Positions 44,857-53,819 of a DNA stretch of 64,000 nucleotides are shown here, piece by piece. Origin of the DNA: Candidatus Competibacteraceae bacterium. Lineage in GTDB: Bacteria; Pseudomonadota; Gammaproteobacteria; Competibacterales; Competibacteraceae. The notes below the pieces were generated by a model. It searched no databases. It was not told where the DNA came from and worked only from the letters and a program-made list of their open reading frames with translations. How positions within the stretch are numbered: the first letter of the stretch is position 1; each line of letters begins with the position of its first letter. Where the stretch lies: positions 1,054,001-1,118,000 of the forward strand of contig CP065007.1 in assembly GCA_016699715.1 (NCBI GenBank), read 5' to 3'. The translations under genes were made by a program, and so were the position numbers.

Positions 44857-45060
44857 GTGAATACCTCCTTGCTCCTTTTCGGTGTGCTTTTCGGCTCAGT
44901 CGGGCTTGGCTATTTTTTGTATGGCAAGAAGCAGCGAGCAGTCGTACCTCTTGTTTGTGGTCTTGTTCTCATGGTCGTTTCTTATTTCATTTCCAGCACC
45001 GCCCTTCTCGTCATAGTGGGTGCTGTGCTCTCAGGTATTCCATATTTCGTGAGAATGTGA
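44857..45060 (+). CDS. Small membrane protein (67 residues), possible last cassette gene
   Basis: GTG start, then two to three hydrophobic helices: LLLFGVLFGSVGLGYFLYG, VVPLVCGLVLMVVSYFIS and ALLVIVGAVLSGIPYFV. It begins 22 bp after the core TT of the preceding attC-like site, which fits a cassette. However, no attC follows, so this may be a truncated last cassette. Function unknown. Confidence 0.55.
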   Translation: MNTSLLLFGVLFGSVGLGYFLYGKKQRAVVPLVCGLVLMVVSYFISSTALLVIVGAVLSGIPYFVRM

Positions 45061-45082
45061 GTCATTATGAGGATGATGAACG

Positions 45083-45925
45083 ATGAATGACACTAATTTG
45101 CAGGATTGGGTGGGCAGAAAGGAAGAAATCCAGGATTGTATTTATCCCACGCCAGCCAAGGCGCTGGCGCTGACCTTGAATGATCGGGATTTTGCAGGCA
45201 AGGAAGGCGATCCGCTGCCCGAACTCTGGCACTGGCTGTATTTTTTGCCGCTGGTTGCCCGCGCGGAAATAGGTCCAGACGGCCATCCGAAACGCGGCGG
45301 CTTTTTACCGCCGGTCTCCCTGGAACGGCGGATGTGGGCCAGCGGCCAATTGACGTTTCATCAGAATTTACGGATCGGCGAGGTGGTAACGAAAACCTCC
45401 GAGATCCTCAAGGTAGCGGAAAAGGAAGGTAAAGCGGGCCGCATGGTGTTTGTCACCGTCCGGCACACGATCGGTTCCGCCAGAGGGATCGCCATCGAGG
45501 AACAACAGGATATCGTTTATCTACCAATGCCCAAGACCTTCGTTCCGGCGGCTCCCAACCCGATTCCCGAGGATCTTGAATGGCAAGAGGCATATCCCAT
45601 CGATCCAGTGCTGCTGTTCCGCTTCTCGGCGCTGACCTTCAATTCTCACAAAATCCACTACGATATTAAATACGCCACCGAGGTGGAAAAATATCCGGGC
45701 CTGGTGGTGCATGGTCCCTTGCAGGCTGTGTTGCTGCTGGAATCGGCAAAGCGCAATAACCCGAATCGACAACCGGCCAGCTACCGCTTTCGCGCGCTAC
45801 GGCCCCTTTTCGATTTTGATCAAGTGTCGGTTTGCGGCCGACCCAATCCGGATGGTGGCCACGAGTTATATACGGCCAACACCGATAACCATATTGGCAT
45901 GCAGGCCACCCTATCCTGGAGATAA
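45083..45925 (+). CDS. meh: MaoC/FAS1-like CoA-ester hydratase (mesaconyl-C4-CoA hydratase type)
   Basis: 280 residues with two hot-dog domains: an N-terminal FAS1-like dehydratase region (HWLYFLP...GGFLPPVSLERRMWASG) and a C-terminal MaoC part (FRFSALTFNSHKIHYDIKYA, where Asn/His are catalytic). With malyl-CoA lyase and CoA transferase downstream it fits mesaconyl-C4-CoA hydratase of the 3-hydroxypropionate bi-cycle. Itaconyl-CoA hydratase of itaconate degradation is the main alternative. GC content returns to chromosomal level here. Confidence 0.75.
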   Translation: MNDTNLQDWVGRKEEIQDCIYPTPAKALALTLNDRDFAGKEGDPLPELWHWLYFLPLVARAEIGPDGHPKRGGFLPPVSLERRMWASGQLTFHQNLRIGEVVTKTSEILKVAEKEGKAGRMVFVTVRHTIGSARGIAIEEQQDIVYLPMPKTFVPAAPNPIPEDLEWQEAYPIDPVLLFRFSALTFNSHKIHYDIKYATEVEKYPGLVVHGPLQAVLLLESAKRNNPNRQPASYRFRALRPLFDFDQVSVCGRPNPDGGHELYTANTDNHIGMQATLSWR

Positions 45926-45930
45926 CGTCG

Positions 45931-46851
45931 ATGGCGGAGAGACTGGAGCGTTCGATCTTACTGGTGCCGGCTTCCAACTGGAACATGGTTCAAAAGACCG
46001 CCGCCGCCCGCGCGGATGCGGTCTGCATCGATCTGGAAGACGCGGTGACGGTGGACGAAAAAGAGACGAGCCGGGCCAACGTGGTTCGTGCATACAAGGA
46101 ACTGGATTTCGGCAACAAGCTGAGGATGTACCGGATCAACGGACTGGACACCCATTATGCCTATCGGGATCTGATCGAGGTGGTGGAAGCCGCCGGCGAT
46201 AGCATCGATTTGATCGTGGTGCCCAAGGTGAACCGCCCCGAAGATATCTATGTGGTGGAAACGCTGCTGACGCAGATCGAGAGCTACCGGCAATTCTCAC
46301 GCCCCATCGGCATCGAGGCGCTGATCGAGACGGCGGCCGGCTGCGTCAACATCCGGGAAATCGCGGCCTGTTCCGCCCGGCTGGAAGGATTCGTGTACGG
46401 GTCCGGCGATTATGCGGCGTCGGTGCGGATGCCGATGGAATCGATCGGGGAACTGGACGAAAACGACGCGGCGTATCCCGGTCACCGCTGGCATCACATC
46501 ATGCATTCGATTGTCACCGCCGCCCGCGCCTACAACAAGCGCGCCATTGATGGACCTTTCGCCGGCATCAAGAATCCCGAAGGCTTGACGCAAGCCTGCA
46601 AAATCGGGCGGGCCATGGGCTTCGATGGCAAATGGTGCATTCACCCGAGCCAGATCGAAACGGTCAACCATACTTTTGTCCCGTCGGCCAAGGACATTGA
46701 ATGGGCGCAAACCGTGCTGCGCGAGTACGAGATCGCGCGGCAAGAGGGCCGGGGCGCCCTCAGCGTCAAGGGAAAAATGATCGACGTCGCTTCGCTCAGA
46801 ATCTGCCACACCCTGGTTGAAAGGGCTAGACTGGCGGGATTACTCAACTGA
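45931..46851 (+). CDS. mcl: Malyl-CoA / beta-methylmalyl-CoA / citramalyl-CoA lyase
   Basis: 306-residue HpcH/HpaI-family aldolase. Motifs: CIDLEDAVTVDEKETSRANV, YRINGLDTHYAYRD, the metal-binding Glu in GIEALIETAAG and Asp in GSGDYAAS, and GKWCIHPSQ. It resembles the Rhodobacter/Chloroflexus malyl-CoA lyases more than simple CitE. It cleaves malyl- and citramalyl-CoA to acetyl-CoA plus glyoxylate or pyruvate. Starts 5 nt after the hydratase stop. Confidence 0.82.
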   Translation: MAERLERSILLVPASNWNMVQKTAAARADAVCIDLEDAVTVDEKETSRANVVRAYKELDFGNKLRMYRINGLDTHYAYRDLIEVVEAAGDSIDLIVVPKVNRPEDIYVVETLLTQIESYRQFSRPIGIEALIETAAGCVNIREIAACSARLEGFVYGSGDYAASVRMPMESIGELDENDAAYPGHRWHHIMHSIVTAARAYNKRAIDGPFAGIKNPEGLTQACKIGRAMGFDGKWCIHPSQIETVNHTFVPSAKDIEWAQTVLREYEIARQEGRGALSVKGKMIDVASLRICHTLVERARLAGLLN

Positions 46852-46862
46852 GACGATATGCC

Positions 46863-48083
46863 ATGGCGAAAATATTGGAAGGACTGCGAGTGGTTGAAGG
46901 CACCGCCTTCGTGGCCGCGCCGCTGGCCGGTATGACGCTGGCGCAGATGGGTGCGGATGTGATCCGGTTCGACCGCCTCCGGGGCGGTCTGGACCATCAC
47001 CGCTGGCCGGTCACCCACGACAACAAAAGCCTGTTCTGGGCTGGCTTGAACAAGGGCAAACGTTCCCTGGCCGTGGATGTGGGCACGCCGCGCGGGCAGG
47101 AGATCGCCACCCAGTTGATCTGCGCCCCCGGGCCGGAAGCGGGTATTTTTCTGACCAATCTCCGAGTGCGCGGCTGGATGGATTACGAGCACCTGAAGCA
47201 GCACCGCGAAGACCTGATCATGCTGACCGTGCTGGGCAACCGCGAAGGCGGCCCGGCGGTCGATTACACCATCAACCCCGGTGTGGGTTTTCCCCATGCC
47301 ACCGGGCCGGAGGGTTCCAGCGACCCGGTTTGCCATGTGCTGCCGGCCTGGGATTGCATCACCGGCCAGATGGCGGCGCTGGGCTTGCTGGCGGCCGAGC
47401 GGCACCGGCGCCTGACCGGCCAGGGTCAGGCGGTGGAGATCGCCCTGAAGGATGTGGCCCTGGCCATGCTGGGCAACCTGGGGATCATCGGCGAGGTGAT
47501 GGTCAACGATTTCGACCGGCCCAAGTACGGCAATTATCTGTACGGTGCTTACGGCAACGAATTCGACACCGCCGATGGCCGCAAGGTGATGGTGGTCGGT
47601 TTGACCCGGCGGCAGTGGGATGGGCTATGCAAGATCACCGGCCTGAAGGCGGAATTCGATGCCCTGGGCGAGAAGCTCGGTTTGAATCTGCATCGGGAAG
47701 GGGATCGCTTCGAGGCCCGCGCCGAGATCACCGCGCTGCTGGCGCCCTGGTTCCGGGCCAGGAAAGTGGAGGAGTTTGCCCAGGCTTTCGACGAGAGCGG
47801 GGTCACCTGGTCGGTGTTCCGCAGCTTCAAGCAGGCCGTCCAGCAGGAGCCCGACCTGTCGGCGCGGCATCCGATGTTCAGCCTGCTGGAACAGCCGGGG
47901 ATCGGCGAGTATCTGGTGCCGGGCTCCCCCTTCGAGTTCGGCGAGTTCGAGCGTACTCCGCCCAAGCGGGCCGCCGTGCTGGGCGAACACACCGACGAAA
48001 TTCTGTCGGGGATTCTCGGCATGAGCGATGCCGAGATTTCCCGGCTGCATGAGGACAAGGTGGTGGCGGGACCGCGCCTTTGA
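46863..48083 (+). CDS. mct: Class III CoA transferase (mesaconyl-CoA C1-C4 transferase type)
   Basis: 406-residue CaiB/BaiF-family protein (GLRVVEGTAFVAAPLAGMTLAQMGADVIRF, LNKGKRSLAVDVGTPRGQ). The catalytic Asp region is around residue 165-175. With the two genes before it, it would move CoA from C1 to C4 of mesaconate inside the molecule; an itaconate or succinyl-CoA transferase cannot be excluded. Starts 11 nt after the lyase stop, so the three genes are an operon. Confidence 0.78.
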   Translation: MAKILEGLRVVEGTAFVAAPLAGMTLAQMGADVIRFDRLRGGLDHHRWPVTHDNKSLFWAGLNKGKRSLAVDVGTPRGQEIATQLICAPGPEAGIFLTNLRVRGWMDYEHLKQHREDLIMLTVLGNREGGPAVDYTINPGVGFPHATGPEGSSDPVCHVLPAWDCITGQMAALGLLAAERHRRLTGQGQAVEIALKDVALAMLGNLGIIGEVMVNDFDRPKYGNYLYGAYGNEFDTADGRKVMVVGLTRRQWDGLCKITGLKAEFDALGEKLGLNLHREGDRFEARAEITALLAPWFRARKVEEFAQAFDESGVTWSVFRSFKQAVQQEPDLSARHPMFSLLEQPGIGEYLVPGSPFEFGEFERTPPKRAAVLGEHTDEILSGILGMSDAEISRLHEDKVVAGPRL

Positions 48084-48101
48084 GTCTTTCGCGCCGCTGG
48101 T

Positions 48102-49031
48102 TCAGGCGGCCTGTTCACCCTTGTTCACCAGCCGCACGAACAGTTCTTCCAGCCGGTTGGTCTTATTGCGCAGACTGACCACCTCAATGCCCTGCGCCGA
48201 CAGATCCTGAAACAGACCGTTCAGGCCCCGTTCCTTGGAGACGTCGGCCTCCAAAGTCCACTCATCCATCCGCCGCAGTACGTAGCCGGGCGCGGCTGGC
48301 GGTTCGGCCAGTGGCTGACGCAGATTCAGCACGAAGGTTTCCAGATGCAGGCGGCCGATCAGGGTGCTCATCCGGTCGTTCGCAACGATCCGGCCTTGAT
48401 CGATGATGGCGATGTGCCGGCACAGACTTTCCGCCTCTTCCAGATAATGCGTGGTCAGAATGATGGTGGTGCCGCGAGCGTTGGTGGCGCGCAGGAAATC
48501 CCAGGTCGAGCGGCGGATCTCGATGTCCACTCCGGCGGTCGGCTCGTCCAGGATCAGCAGCTTCGGCTCGTGAACCAGTGCGCGGGCGATCATCAGCCGG
48601 CGCTTCATGCCGCCCGACAGCTCTCGCGCCATCACCCGCCGCTTTTCCCATAAACCAAGTTGCTTGAGATAGGTTGCGGCTCGCTGGTAAGCCAGTTCGC
48701 GCGGGATGCCGTAATAGCCGGCCTGGTTGATGACGATCTCGATGACCGGTTCGAACTGGTTGAAGTTGAACTCCTGCGGCACCAGCCCGATACAGGCTTT
48801 CGCCGCGCTCAGTTCGTGGTCGAGGTCGTGCCCGAAGATCTGAACGGAACCGCCGGATTTGCGCACCAGCGAGCAAATGATGCCGATGGTGGTGGATTTG
48901 CCGGCGCCATTGGGGCCGAGCAGGGCGAAAAACTCGCCTTCCGCGACCTCCAGATCGATGCCGCGCAGGGCTTCAAGGCTGTTGGCGTAGGTCTTGCGCA
49001 ACTGGCGCAGGGTCAGGGCGTGAGCGGTCAT
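48102..49031 (-). CDS. ABC transporter ATP-binding protein (YadG/NodI type)
   Basis: 309 residues with Walker A GPNGAGKST, signature LSGGMKRRL, Walker B LLILDEPTAGVD and an H-loop TTHYLEEAE. The C-terminal extension is typical of ABC-2-type exporters. A permease (YadH-like) normally follows, but the next gene downstream is the convergent CoA transferase, so the partner must be elsewhere or lost. Confidence 0.88.
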   Translation of the reverse strand: MTAHALTLRQLRKTYANSLEALRGIDLEVAEGEFFALLGPNGAGKSTTIGIICSLVRKSGGSVQIFGHDLDHELSAAKACIGLVPQEFNFNQFEPVIEIVINQAGYYGIPRELAYQRAATYLKQLGLWEKRRVMARELSGGMKRRLMIARALVHEPKLLILDEPTAGVDIEIRRSTWDFLRATNARGTTIILTTHYLEEAESLCRHIAIIDQGRIVANDRMSTLIGRLHLETFVLNLRQPLAEPPAAPGYVLRRMDEWTLEADVSKERGLNGLFQDLSAQGIEVVSLRNKTNRLEELFVRLVNKGEQAA

Positions 49032-49056
49032 GGTGCGTTCGGAGTCAGGCGGGAAA

Positions 49057-50121
49057 TCAGAGTTGCTGGGGGAGCAGATACGGCTCGAATTCAGGGGTGA
49101 AGCGTTCCTGAAAGCCGCCGTCGGGGCCGATCAGCATAAAAAAAGCCGCCAGATGGTGTTCGCCGGCCAGTTGGAACCCCAGCTCCGGGCCGGCGGCCAG
49201 CAAGGTCGTGGCGGTGGCGTCGGCCACCATGGAGCGGTCGCTGATCACCGTCACCGAAGCCAGGGTGTGCGGGACCGGCCAGCCGGTGCGGGGATTGATG
49301 ACATGCGAGTAGCGCTGGCCGTTCTGCTCGAAAAAATTGCGGTAGTCGCCCGAGGTGGAGACCGCGCGCTCGCCGAGTCGGATCAATCGTTCGACCGCGC
49401 GCTGGCCGGCCACCGGTTTTTCGATGGCGATGGTCCAGGGTTCGCCGCGACCGTTGTGGCCCCGGGCGCGGATTTCGCCGCCGATCGAGGCCAGATAATT
49501 TTCGATGCCGGTAGCGTCGATCAAGGCGGCCATCCGATCCACGCCGTAGCCTTTGGCCATGGCGGAAAGATCGACGTACAGGTCGGCGCGATCCTTTTTT
49601 AGCGCCGGCGGCTCGGCGCGGGCGTGCAAGTGCCAGTAGCCGACCCGCTCGCGGGCCTGGGCGATGGTGGCCGCGGAGGGAACCTCATCGCGGCGTGGTT
49701 CCGGTCCGAAGCCCCAGAGATTGACCAGCGGGCCGACGGTGAGATCGAAAATGCCGCCGCTGAGTTCGCTGATCCGCAATCCTTCGGCAACCACCTGTTG
49801 CAATTCGGGAGAAACCGCGATCCAGTCGGTACGGGGATTTTGGTTGAAGCGCGACAGTTCCGAATCGGGATCGTAGGTGGACATTTGCCGGTTGATGCGG
49901 ACCAGCAGATCCTCGACCCGTGCCTGAAGGTCGGTGGGGACAACTTGCCCAGGCGCCGGCACCAGCTTGATTTCGTAGCTGGTGCCCATGGTGGCGCCGG
50001 TCAGGCGCACGGTGGGGTCGGGTGGGGCACTGTCGCAGGCGGCCAGCGTCAGTCCGACCAGCAACGGCAAGACGCAGGTTGGCCACCGATGGCGCGGCGG
50101 TCTGCAAAGGCGGTTCGACAT
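49057..50121 (-). CDS. apbE: FAD:protein FMN transferase (lipoprotein)
   Basis: 354 residues; lipobox LAAC at residues 26-29. ApbE motifs: RLTGATMGTSYEI, the acidic GGIFDLTVGPLVNLWGF, LSAMAKGYGVDRM, and the Mg-binding TMADA-like MVADATATTLL. It attaches FMN covalently to Thr of NqrB/RnfG-type proteins in the periplasm. 25 bp before the ABC gene on the same strand. Confidence 0.93.
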   Translation of the reverse strand: MSNRLCRPPRHRWPTCVLPLLVGLTLAACDSAPPDPTVRLTGATMGTSYEIKLVPAPGQVVPTDLQARVEDLLVRINRQMSTYDPDSELSRFNQNPRTDWIAVSPELQQVVAEGLRISELSGGIFDLTVGPLVNLWGFGPEPRRDEVPSAATIAQARERVGYWHLHARAEPPALKKDRADLYVDLSAMAKGYGVDRMAALIDATGIENYLASIGGEIRARGHNGRGEPWTIAIEKPVAGQRAVERLIRLGERAVSTSGDYRNFFEQNGQRYSHVINPRTGWPVPHTLASVTVISDRSMVADATATTLLAAGPELGFQLAGEHHLAAFFMLIGPDGGFQERFTPEFEPYLLPQQL

Positions 50122-50217
50122 GATGGCGTTATGAAGGTCAGTGGGCTGGCGCGCGTGGGCCGAGCGAGACCGGCGGTACCAGGCAGGCGCCGCCGGTCGT
50201 TACGGAGGGGGACTCGT

Positions 50218-51105
50218 TCAGGCGCTGGCCGCCGCTTCCATCGCGGTGATGGCGTCGGCCATGCTCACTACCCGGCGGGCGCTCTCGACATGGAGGTTTT
50301 CGACCAGTCGGCCGTTCACCACCACCACGCCCTCGCCGCGCGCCGCCGCCGCCGCATGGGCTTCGATGATCTGTCGCGACCAGGCCACATCTTCCGGCTT
50401 CGGGGTGAAGACCCCGTTGCAGGGACCCACCTGCTTGGGATGAATCAGGGTCTTGCCGTCGAAGCCGAACTCGCTGCCCTGACGGCAGGCGAATTCGAAG
50501 CCGGCGTCGTCGTTGAGATCGAGATAGACGCCGTCGAGGATGGCCAGCCCGGCGGCACGGGCGGCCAGCAGACACAGCCCGAGCGAGGTGACGAACGGCA
50601 GGCGTTCGTGGGTATGGGCGCAGTCCAGTTCCTTGGCCAGATCGGAGGTACCCATCACCAGGCATTCCATGCGCGACGAGGCGCGGGCGATCCACTGCGA
50701 TTCGAGGATGCTGCGCGGGGTTTCCATCATCGCCCAGATGGTCATGCCGGCCGGCGCGCCGTTGGCTACCATGATCGCTTCCATGTGGTGAATGGCGTCG
50801 GCGCTTTCCACCTTGGGCAACAGCAGGGCGTCGGCGCCCGATTTGGAAGCCATGGCGATGTCTTCGTAGCCCCAGCGGGTGGACAGGGCATTGACGCGGA
50901 TGATGGTCTCGCGCATACCGAAACCGCCGGCGGCGACCGCCTCGCACACCTGCTTGCGCGCCTGTTCCTTGGCATCGGGCGCAACGGCGTCTTCCAGATC
51001 GAGAATCAAGCCGTCGGCCGGCAGGGCACGGGCCTTCTCCAGGGCGCGGGCGTTGGAGCCTGGCATATACAGCACGCTGCGGCGGGGACGCGCGGATTTG
51101 GGCAT
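50218..51105 (-). CDS. CitE-like CoA-ester lyase / malyl-CoA thioesterase
   Basis: 295 residues, HpcH/HpaI family, distinct from the lyase at 45931. Motifs: SVLYMPGSNARALEKARAL, ILDLEDAVAPDAKEQAR, WAMMETPRSILES with the Glu ligand, GTSDLAKEL with the Asp, and GKTLIHPKQV. Similar proteins are (3S)-malyl-CoA thioesterase or beta-methylmalyl-CoA lyases. Expressed alone; it may complement the nearby CoA-ester operon. Confidence 0.82.
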   Translation of the reverse strand: MPKSARPRRSVLYMPGSNARALEKARALPADGLILDLEDAVAPDAKEQARKQVCEAVAAGGFGMRETIIRVNALSTRWGYEDIAMASKSGADALLLPKVESADAIHHMEAIMVANGAPAGMTIWAMMETPRSILESQWIARASSRMECLVMGTSDLAKELDCAHTHERLPFVTSLGLCLLAARAAGLAILDGVYLDLNDDAGFEFACRQGSEFGFDGKTLIHPKQVGPCNGVFTPKPEDVAWSRQIIEAHAAAAARGEGVVVVNGRLVENLHVESARRVVSMADAITAMEAAASA

Positions 51106-51376
51106 AACGGTTCTCCTGTGAGGTTTAGTGTGCGCGGGTTTGGAGTGCCCGCAGGATTTGGCAAAGATTAGCGCAACCGGGACATGGCCGAAAGCCTGTA
51201 AAGTTTATATTGTCTTTTCCCGCTCAAGGGCGAGAAAGAGGTTCATATTAGTTTTTTTTCCGCTAATTCCGTAATCTACTGTCCTTGTCCTCTTGCGCGA
51301 TGACCGGCCGTGACCCCGATACGGCGGCGGTTCGGGCCGCAAGGCGTGTCAACTCTCAGTGAGCGGAGCGAAGCGT

Positions 51377-51898
51377 ATGATTCCCCAAGTCAAGACCATT
51401 TTGTACACCACGGCCCTAGGCAGCCACACGCGGCCGGTATTTCGGTTCACCGTGGGGCTGGCCAAGCAGCTTGGGGCCAGAATCATTCTGTTGCATGTGG
51501 TTGAGCCGCTGAGTAATTCGGTGCGGTTTCTGATCGACTCCTATCTGAAGCCGGACGCGGCGAAGGATCTGCATCGTCAGGCCAGCGAGGGCATGCTGGA
51601 GAAGATCCACCAGCGGATGGATGCGTTTTGCGCGGAGGAACTCGGCGCCACGCTCGCGCAGACGGAGGTGATTGCGGAAGTTCGGGTGGCCAGCGGCCTG
51701 GCTTGCGAGGTGATCCTGTCCGAGGCCGACCGGCACAACGTCGATCTGATCGTCATGGGCGCGCACACTGGCTCCGGCGTGCGTGCCGACTTGCTGGGTT
51801 CGACCACCCGTCGGATTACCCTGCTGTCGAAGCGCCCGGTGCTGATCGTCCCGGTTGCGGACGGCGACAATAATGAGTGGGCCAAGCCGCTGATCTGA
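51377..51898 (+). CDS. Universal stress protein (UspA family)
   Basis: 173 residues from ATG 51377; a GTG at 51359 is less likely. The ATP-binding signature is intact: GAHTGSGVRADLLGSTTRRITLLSKRPVLIV, i.e. G-2x-G-9x-G-S/T. Single domain, cytosolic. Preceded by about 240 bp without other genes. Confidence 0.88.
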   Translation: MIPQVKTILYTTALGSHTRPVFRFTVGLAKQLGARIILLHVVEPLSNSVRFLIDSYLKPDAAKDLHRQASEGMLEKIHQRMDAFCAEELGATLAQTEVIAEVRVASGLACEVILSEADRHNVDLIVMGAHTGSGVRADLLGSTTRRITLLSKRPVLIVPVADGDNNEWAKPLI

Positions 51899-51904
51899 TT
51901 GGCG

Positions 51905-51938
51905 GGTGGCTAAGGCGGGCAAGGCGGGCAAGGCGGGC
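51905..51938. repeat. Short direct repeat, GGCGGGCAA units
   Basis: Three to four tandem copies of a 9-bp unit (AGGCGGGCA) between the stress-protein and trxB genes, running into the terminator hairpin. Confidence 0.7.
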
Positions 51939-51961
51939 AAGGTGGGGAAACCCACCTTGCC
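51936..51961. terminator. Bidirectional terminator-like hairpin
   Basis: GGCAAGGTGGG / CCCACCTTGCC, 11-bp stem with loop GAAA, between convergent uspA-type and trxB genes. No strong T-run follows. Confidence 0.6.
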
Positions 51962-51967
51962 ATGGGC

Positions 51968-52930
51968 TTAATGCCCCAGTCCGTCCAGATACTTGTCGGC
52001 GTCCAGCGCGGCCATGCAACCGCTGCCGGCCGAGGTGATGGCCTGGCGATAGACATGGTCGGCCACGTCGCCGGCGGCGAACACTCCTGGGATGCTGGCG
52101 GTAGTGGCGCCGCCCTCGGAGCCCCCCTTGACCAGGAGGTAGCCGTTGCGCATTTCCAGCTGACCGGTAAAGAGGTCGGTGTTCGGCTTGTGGCCGATGG
52201 CGACGAACAGTCCTTGCAGGGCGATGTCCTTGGTCTGGTCGGTGTTGATGTCGCGCACGCGAATTCCGGTCACGCCGCTGTCGTCGCCGAGCACTTCATC
52301 CAGCACGCAATCCAGTTGCAGCCGGATCTTGCCGGCGTTCACTTTCTCCATCAGCTTTTCGACCATGATCTTCTCGGCGCGGAACTGCTGGCGGCGGTGC
52401 ACCAGTGTGACTTCGCTGGCGATGTTGGCCAGGTATAGCGCTTCCTCGACCGCGGTATTGCCGCCGCCGACCACCGCCACTTTCTGATTGCGGTAGAAGA
52501 AACCGTCGCAGGTGGCGCAGCCAGACACACCCTTGCCCATGAACGCCTGCTCCGATGGGAGCCCCAGATACTGGGCCGAGGCGCCGGTGGCGATGATCAG
52601 GGCGTCGCAGCTGTACTCGCCGGCGTCGCCGCTCAGCCGGAACGGCCGTTGCTCCAGGCGGGCGGTGTGGATGTGATCGAAAATGATCTCGGTGCCGAAG
52701 CGCTCGGCGTGCCGGCGCATGCGGTCCATCAAATCCGGTCCCTGCAAGCCCTCGACGTCGCCGGGCCAGTTGTCCACTTCGGTGGTGGTGGTCAATTGCC
52801 CGCCCATTTGCAGGCCGGTGACCATGACCGGTTGCAGGTTGGCGCGGGCGGCATAGACCGCCGCCGAGTAGCCAGCCGGGCCGGAGCCCAGAATCAACAG
52901 GCGGCAATGCTTGGGTGTTTTACTGCTCAT
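51968..52930 (-). CDS. trxB: Thioredoxin reductase
   Basis: 320 residues from ATG 52930 (GGGGAG before it; an upstream ATG at 52966 would add 12). FAD motif GSGPAGYSAA, active-site CATCDGFFY, NADPH motif GGGNTAVEEALYL and the C-terminal GVFAAGDV. It keeps thioredoxin reduced; the peroxiredoxin gene upstream on the same strand is a likely functional partner. Confidence 0.97.
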   Translation of the reverse strand: MSSKTPKHCRLLILGSGPAGYSAAVYAARANLQPVMVTGLQMGGQLTTTTEVDNWPGDVEGLQGPDLMDRMRRHAERFGTEIIFDHIHTARLEQRPFRLSGDAGEYSCDALIIATGASAQYLGLPSEQAFMGKGVSGCATCDGFFYRNQKVAVVGGGNTAVEEALYLANIASEVTLVHRRQQFRAEKIMVEKLMEKVNAGKIRLQLDCVLDEVLGDDSGVTGIRVRDINTDQTKDIALQGLFVAIGHKPNTDLFTGQLEMRNGYLLVKGGSEGGATTASIPGVFAAGDVADHVYRQAITSAGSGCMAALDADKYLDGLGH

Positions 52931-53044
52931 CGGTGAGTCTCCCCATCGTGCGTTGGTGGCGGACAATGCCGGAACGCGAACGTCCGGGTCGGGCGCTGGC
53001 GTGCGGGCACTGCGGTAATCCTGACCCCTGCTGCCCCGTGAAAC

Positions 53045-53071
53045 ACCCTCTCCCGGTGAGGGAGAGGGTTG
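53045..53071 (-). terminator. Possible terminator after the peroxiredoxin gene
   Basis: ACCCTCTCCC and GGGAGAGGGT form a 9-10 bp stem around GGTGA. It is 18 bp downstream of the peroxiredoxin stop. No clear U-run, so it is only a suggestion. Confidence 0.4.
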
Positions 53072-53088
53072 AGGTAAAGCCTTGAGAT

Positions 53089-53688
53089 TTACAGCGCGGA
53101 GGCGTTCTCGGCCAGGTAGGCGGCCACGCCATCGGCGGTGGGCTTCATGCCCTTCTGGCCTTTCTTCCAGCCGGCCGGGCAGACTTCACCATACTCCTCG
53201 GTGAATTGCAGGGCCTCGACCAGGCGCACCATTTCGTCCACTTCGCGGCCGAGCGGCAGGTTGTTGACGATCTGTGCCTGCACCACGCCCGCCTTGTCGA
53301 TCAGGAAGGAACCGCGCAAGGCGACGCCGGCCGGATGTTCAATGCCGTAAGCCTGGGTAATTTCATGCTTGACGTCGGCAACCATGGGGAACTGTACCGG
53401 ACCAATGCCGCCCTTTTCGGGAGGCGTATTGCGCCAGGCATAGTGCGTAAACTGCGAATCGATGGAGACCCCCACGACTTCCACCCCGAGTTCCTTGAAC
53501 TTGGCGATGCGGTGATCGTGGGCGATGATCTCGGACGGGCAGACGAAGGTAAAGTCCAGTGGCCAGAAGAACAGCACCACATACTTACCGCGCAGATCGG
53601 ACAGCTTGAAATCTTCCTTGATCGAGCCGTCCGGCATGGCGGCGGCGGCGGTGAAGTCCGGGGCGGGCTGGGTGACTAATACGCTCAT
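53089..53688 (-). CDS. Typical 2-Cys peroxiredoxin (AhpC/Prx1 type)
   Basis: 199 residues. Peroxidatic Cys in DFTFVCPSE, resolving Cys in GEVCPAGW; the PxxxT/S-C and Arg are present. Reduces peroxides with electrons from thioredoxin or AhpF. C-terminal tail is of the Prx1 type. Confidence 0.95.
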   Translation of the reverse strand: MSVLVTQPAPDFTAAAAMPDGSIKEDFKLSDLRGKYVVLFFWPLDFTFVCPSEIIAHDHRIAKFKELGVEVVGVSIDSQFTHYAWRNTPPEKGGIGPVQFPMVADVKHEITQAYGIEHPAGVALRGSFLIDKAGVVQAQIVNNLPLGREVDEMVRLVEALQFTEEYGEVCPAGWKKGQKGMKPTADGVAAYLAENASAL

Positions 53689-53819
53689 ATGCAGGGCTCC
53701 TTGAGGTTTGTCGAAGGTTGGAACGATGAACTGGGATGTAGCTTAAGCGAGGATCGCTCATTATGGAAATTGAATCATGCAAACGTATCGATAGATATTT
53801 ACTAATTTACGCGCCGGGC

